Source: Acidimicrobiaceae bacterium
GTDB lineage: Bacteria; Actinomycetota; Acidimicrobiia; Acidimicrobiales; RAAP-2
Reading direction: 5' to 3'
Length of the DNA: 32,295 nt
Assembly: GCA_003152215.1 (NCBI GenBank)
Contig: PLZP01000114.1
Coordinates: forward strand, 5,206-37,500
Below the pieces are notes generated by a model. That model saw only the letters and a program-made list of their open reading frames with translations, did not search any database and had not been told where the DNA came from. Every line of letters begins with the position of its first letter. Position 1 is the stretch's first letter. The translations under genes and the position numbers were made by a program. Below, piece by piece: positions 31,589 through 32,295 of this stretch.

Positions 31589-32295
31589 CTACTCTTGGAT
31601 AATTTCGAACGCCCGTAGGCCGCGGATTCTCTCTTGGCGACGGGCACGCAGTCGTCGTTCGGAGAGTTGCGCGAGTTCAATGTAGGAGCGCATGATCGAC
31701 GCGCTGACTCGCTCGACGGTGATGAAGGGGTTGGGATCTTCGGGGATCACTTCGTCGATGAGCCCAAGGTCCAACTGGTCCTTCGCGGTCGAACGCATCG
31801 TGGCGAGCGTGATGCGCACTTCGTCTCGCGAGGGGTTGGGCGTCTTGTAGAGAATCGAGGCGGCGGACCTCGGTTCCGCAACGTAGGCCATTGCCTTCTC
31901 AAGCATGATCACGTGGTCGGCCATTGGTGTCGTCGCGAGTCCCCCACCGCTACCGAGGGCGCCGGCGACGAGCGAGATCACCGGTTCTGAATAGTCGATT
32001 CCCTTCAGAATCGAACGGGCGATCGCCCGAGACTGTCCACGGCGCTCGCTCTCAAGTGTCGGCTTCGCGCCGAGCGTGTCAGTAATGAAGAGCGCCGGCA
32101 AGTGGAGCCGCTCCCCCATTTCGAGCATTCGCTCCATGAAAGCGAAGTCCTCAGGTGCCGGATTCGACGGACGCTTGATCACCGTGTCGCCGAAACGCTG
32201 GTACGAAGGTTGCGTACCGACAATTACGAAGGGCTGAGCACCAATTTTGGCGAAGGCGCCGACGATCGCAGGGTAGCGCTTGTATTCCGCCTCCT
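31589..32295 (-). CDS. acetyl-CoA carboxylase carboxyltransferase, AccA-like (5' end outside window)
   Basis: The frame is open to the right edge (first complete codon at 32293), so the N-terminus is missing; about 234 residues are seen. EYKRYPAIVGAFAKIGAQP near the edge, KRPSNPAPEDFAFMERMLE and FITDTLGAKPTLESERRGQS correspond to the AccA core (GNPHPEGYRKALRLM, DTPGAYPG, EERGQ). ALGSGGGLATTPMADHVIMLE then AEPRSAASILYKT is the oxyanion-hole region with the GSGGA-like turn. QLDLGLIDEVIPE closes the domain. The enzyme transfers CO2 from carboxybiotin to acetyl-CoA to make malonyl-CoA for fatty acids. It may be the alpha half of a fused AccDA protein, as often in actinobacteria; this cannot be decided here. 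The usual AccA TPG of DTPGAYPG is TLGAKP here. Confidence 0.85.
   Translation of the reverse strand, partial: EAEYKRYPAIVGAFAKIGAQPFVIVGTQPSYQRFGDTVIKRPSNPAPEDFAFMERMLEMGERLHLPALFITDTLGAKPTLESERRGQSRAIARSILKGIDYSEPVISLVAGALGSGGGLATTPMADHVIMLEKAMAYVAEPRSAASILYKTPNPSRDEVRITLATMRSTAKDQLDLGLIDEVIPEDPNPFITVERVSASIMRSYIELAQLSERRLRARRQERIRGLRAFEIIQE

Overview
The window looks like chromosome from a high-GC actinobacterium. An acidimicrobium-like lineage is my best guess, but this is inference. The grounds are the roughly 60% G+C, frequent GTG starts, several apparently leaderless genes, a bacterial type A RNase P RNA, CydDC-like exporters and very tight gene packing. I see no tRNA, rRNA, CRISPR array, insertion sequence, prophage or integrase. 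It reads as core genome, with most of the interest in gene arrangement and small regulatory structures.

Layout: (1) 1-1680, plus strand: the tail of an alkylglycerone-phosphate-synthase-like FAD oxidase overlapping a GlpK-like FGGY kinase. (2) 1677-5093, minus strand: one overlapping operon, xseA-xseB-MBL hydrolase-FAD reductase. (3) 5171-13864, plus strand: the RNase P RNA followed, with no visible terminator, by five genes. These are a heterodimeric ABC exporter with complementary degenerate ATPase halves, a TM0106-type RecB-like nuclease, and a CydD/CydC-like exporter. (4) 13854-15046: an aldo/keto reductase (minus), then a spacer with a CRP-type palindrome and a plus-strand intrinsic terminator. 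(5) 15047-19883: a HlyIII/PAQR membrane protein (plus), a five-gene overlapping minus operon (PhzF, PNPOx-like, NUDIX, zinc-ribbon coiled coil, histidine phosphatase), and a divergent endonuclease/exonuclease/phosphatase gene. (6) 19880-20905, minus: a CurA-like oxidoreductase. (7) 21268-24244, plus: sulfite reductase plus two siroheme enzymes, a coherent assimilatory sulfite module. (8) 24305-25357: an extended SDR. (9) 25452-30447: a complete branched-chain-amino-acid-type ABC uptake system in the order livG-livF-livH-livM-binding protein, closed by a perfect 16-bp hairpin. (10) 30746-32295, minus: a methyltransferase downstream of a truncated AccA-like carboxyltransferase.

The points most worth a second look are the following. 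The first ABC pair appears to have one fully canonical and one fully dead ATP site. A recurrent TAnnnT box lies 6-7 nt before GTG starts, implying leaderless mRNAs, including a divergent pair whose two -10 boxes overlap on a CTAG core. rnpB appears to be transcribed into the exporter operon. A perfect 15-bp inverted repeat lies inside the zinc-ribbon gene. A terminator beyond the aldo/keto reductase gene suggests that cydC transcription ends only after running antisense through its neighbour. I did not find a clearly novel defence or mobile system. All domain calls come from reading motifs, not from database searches.
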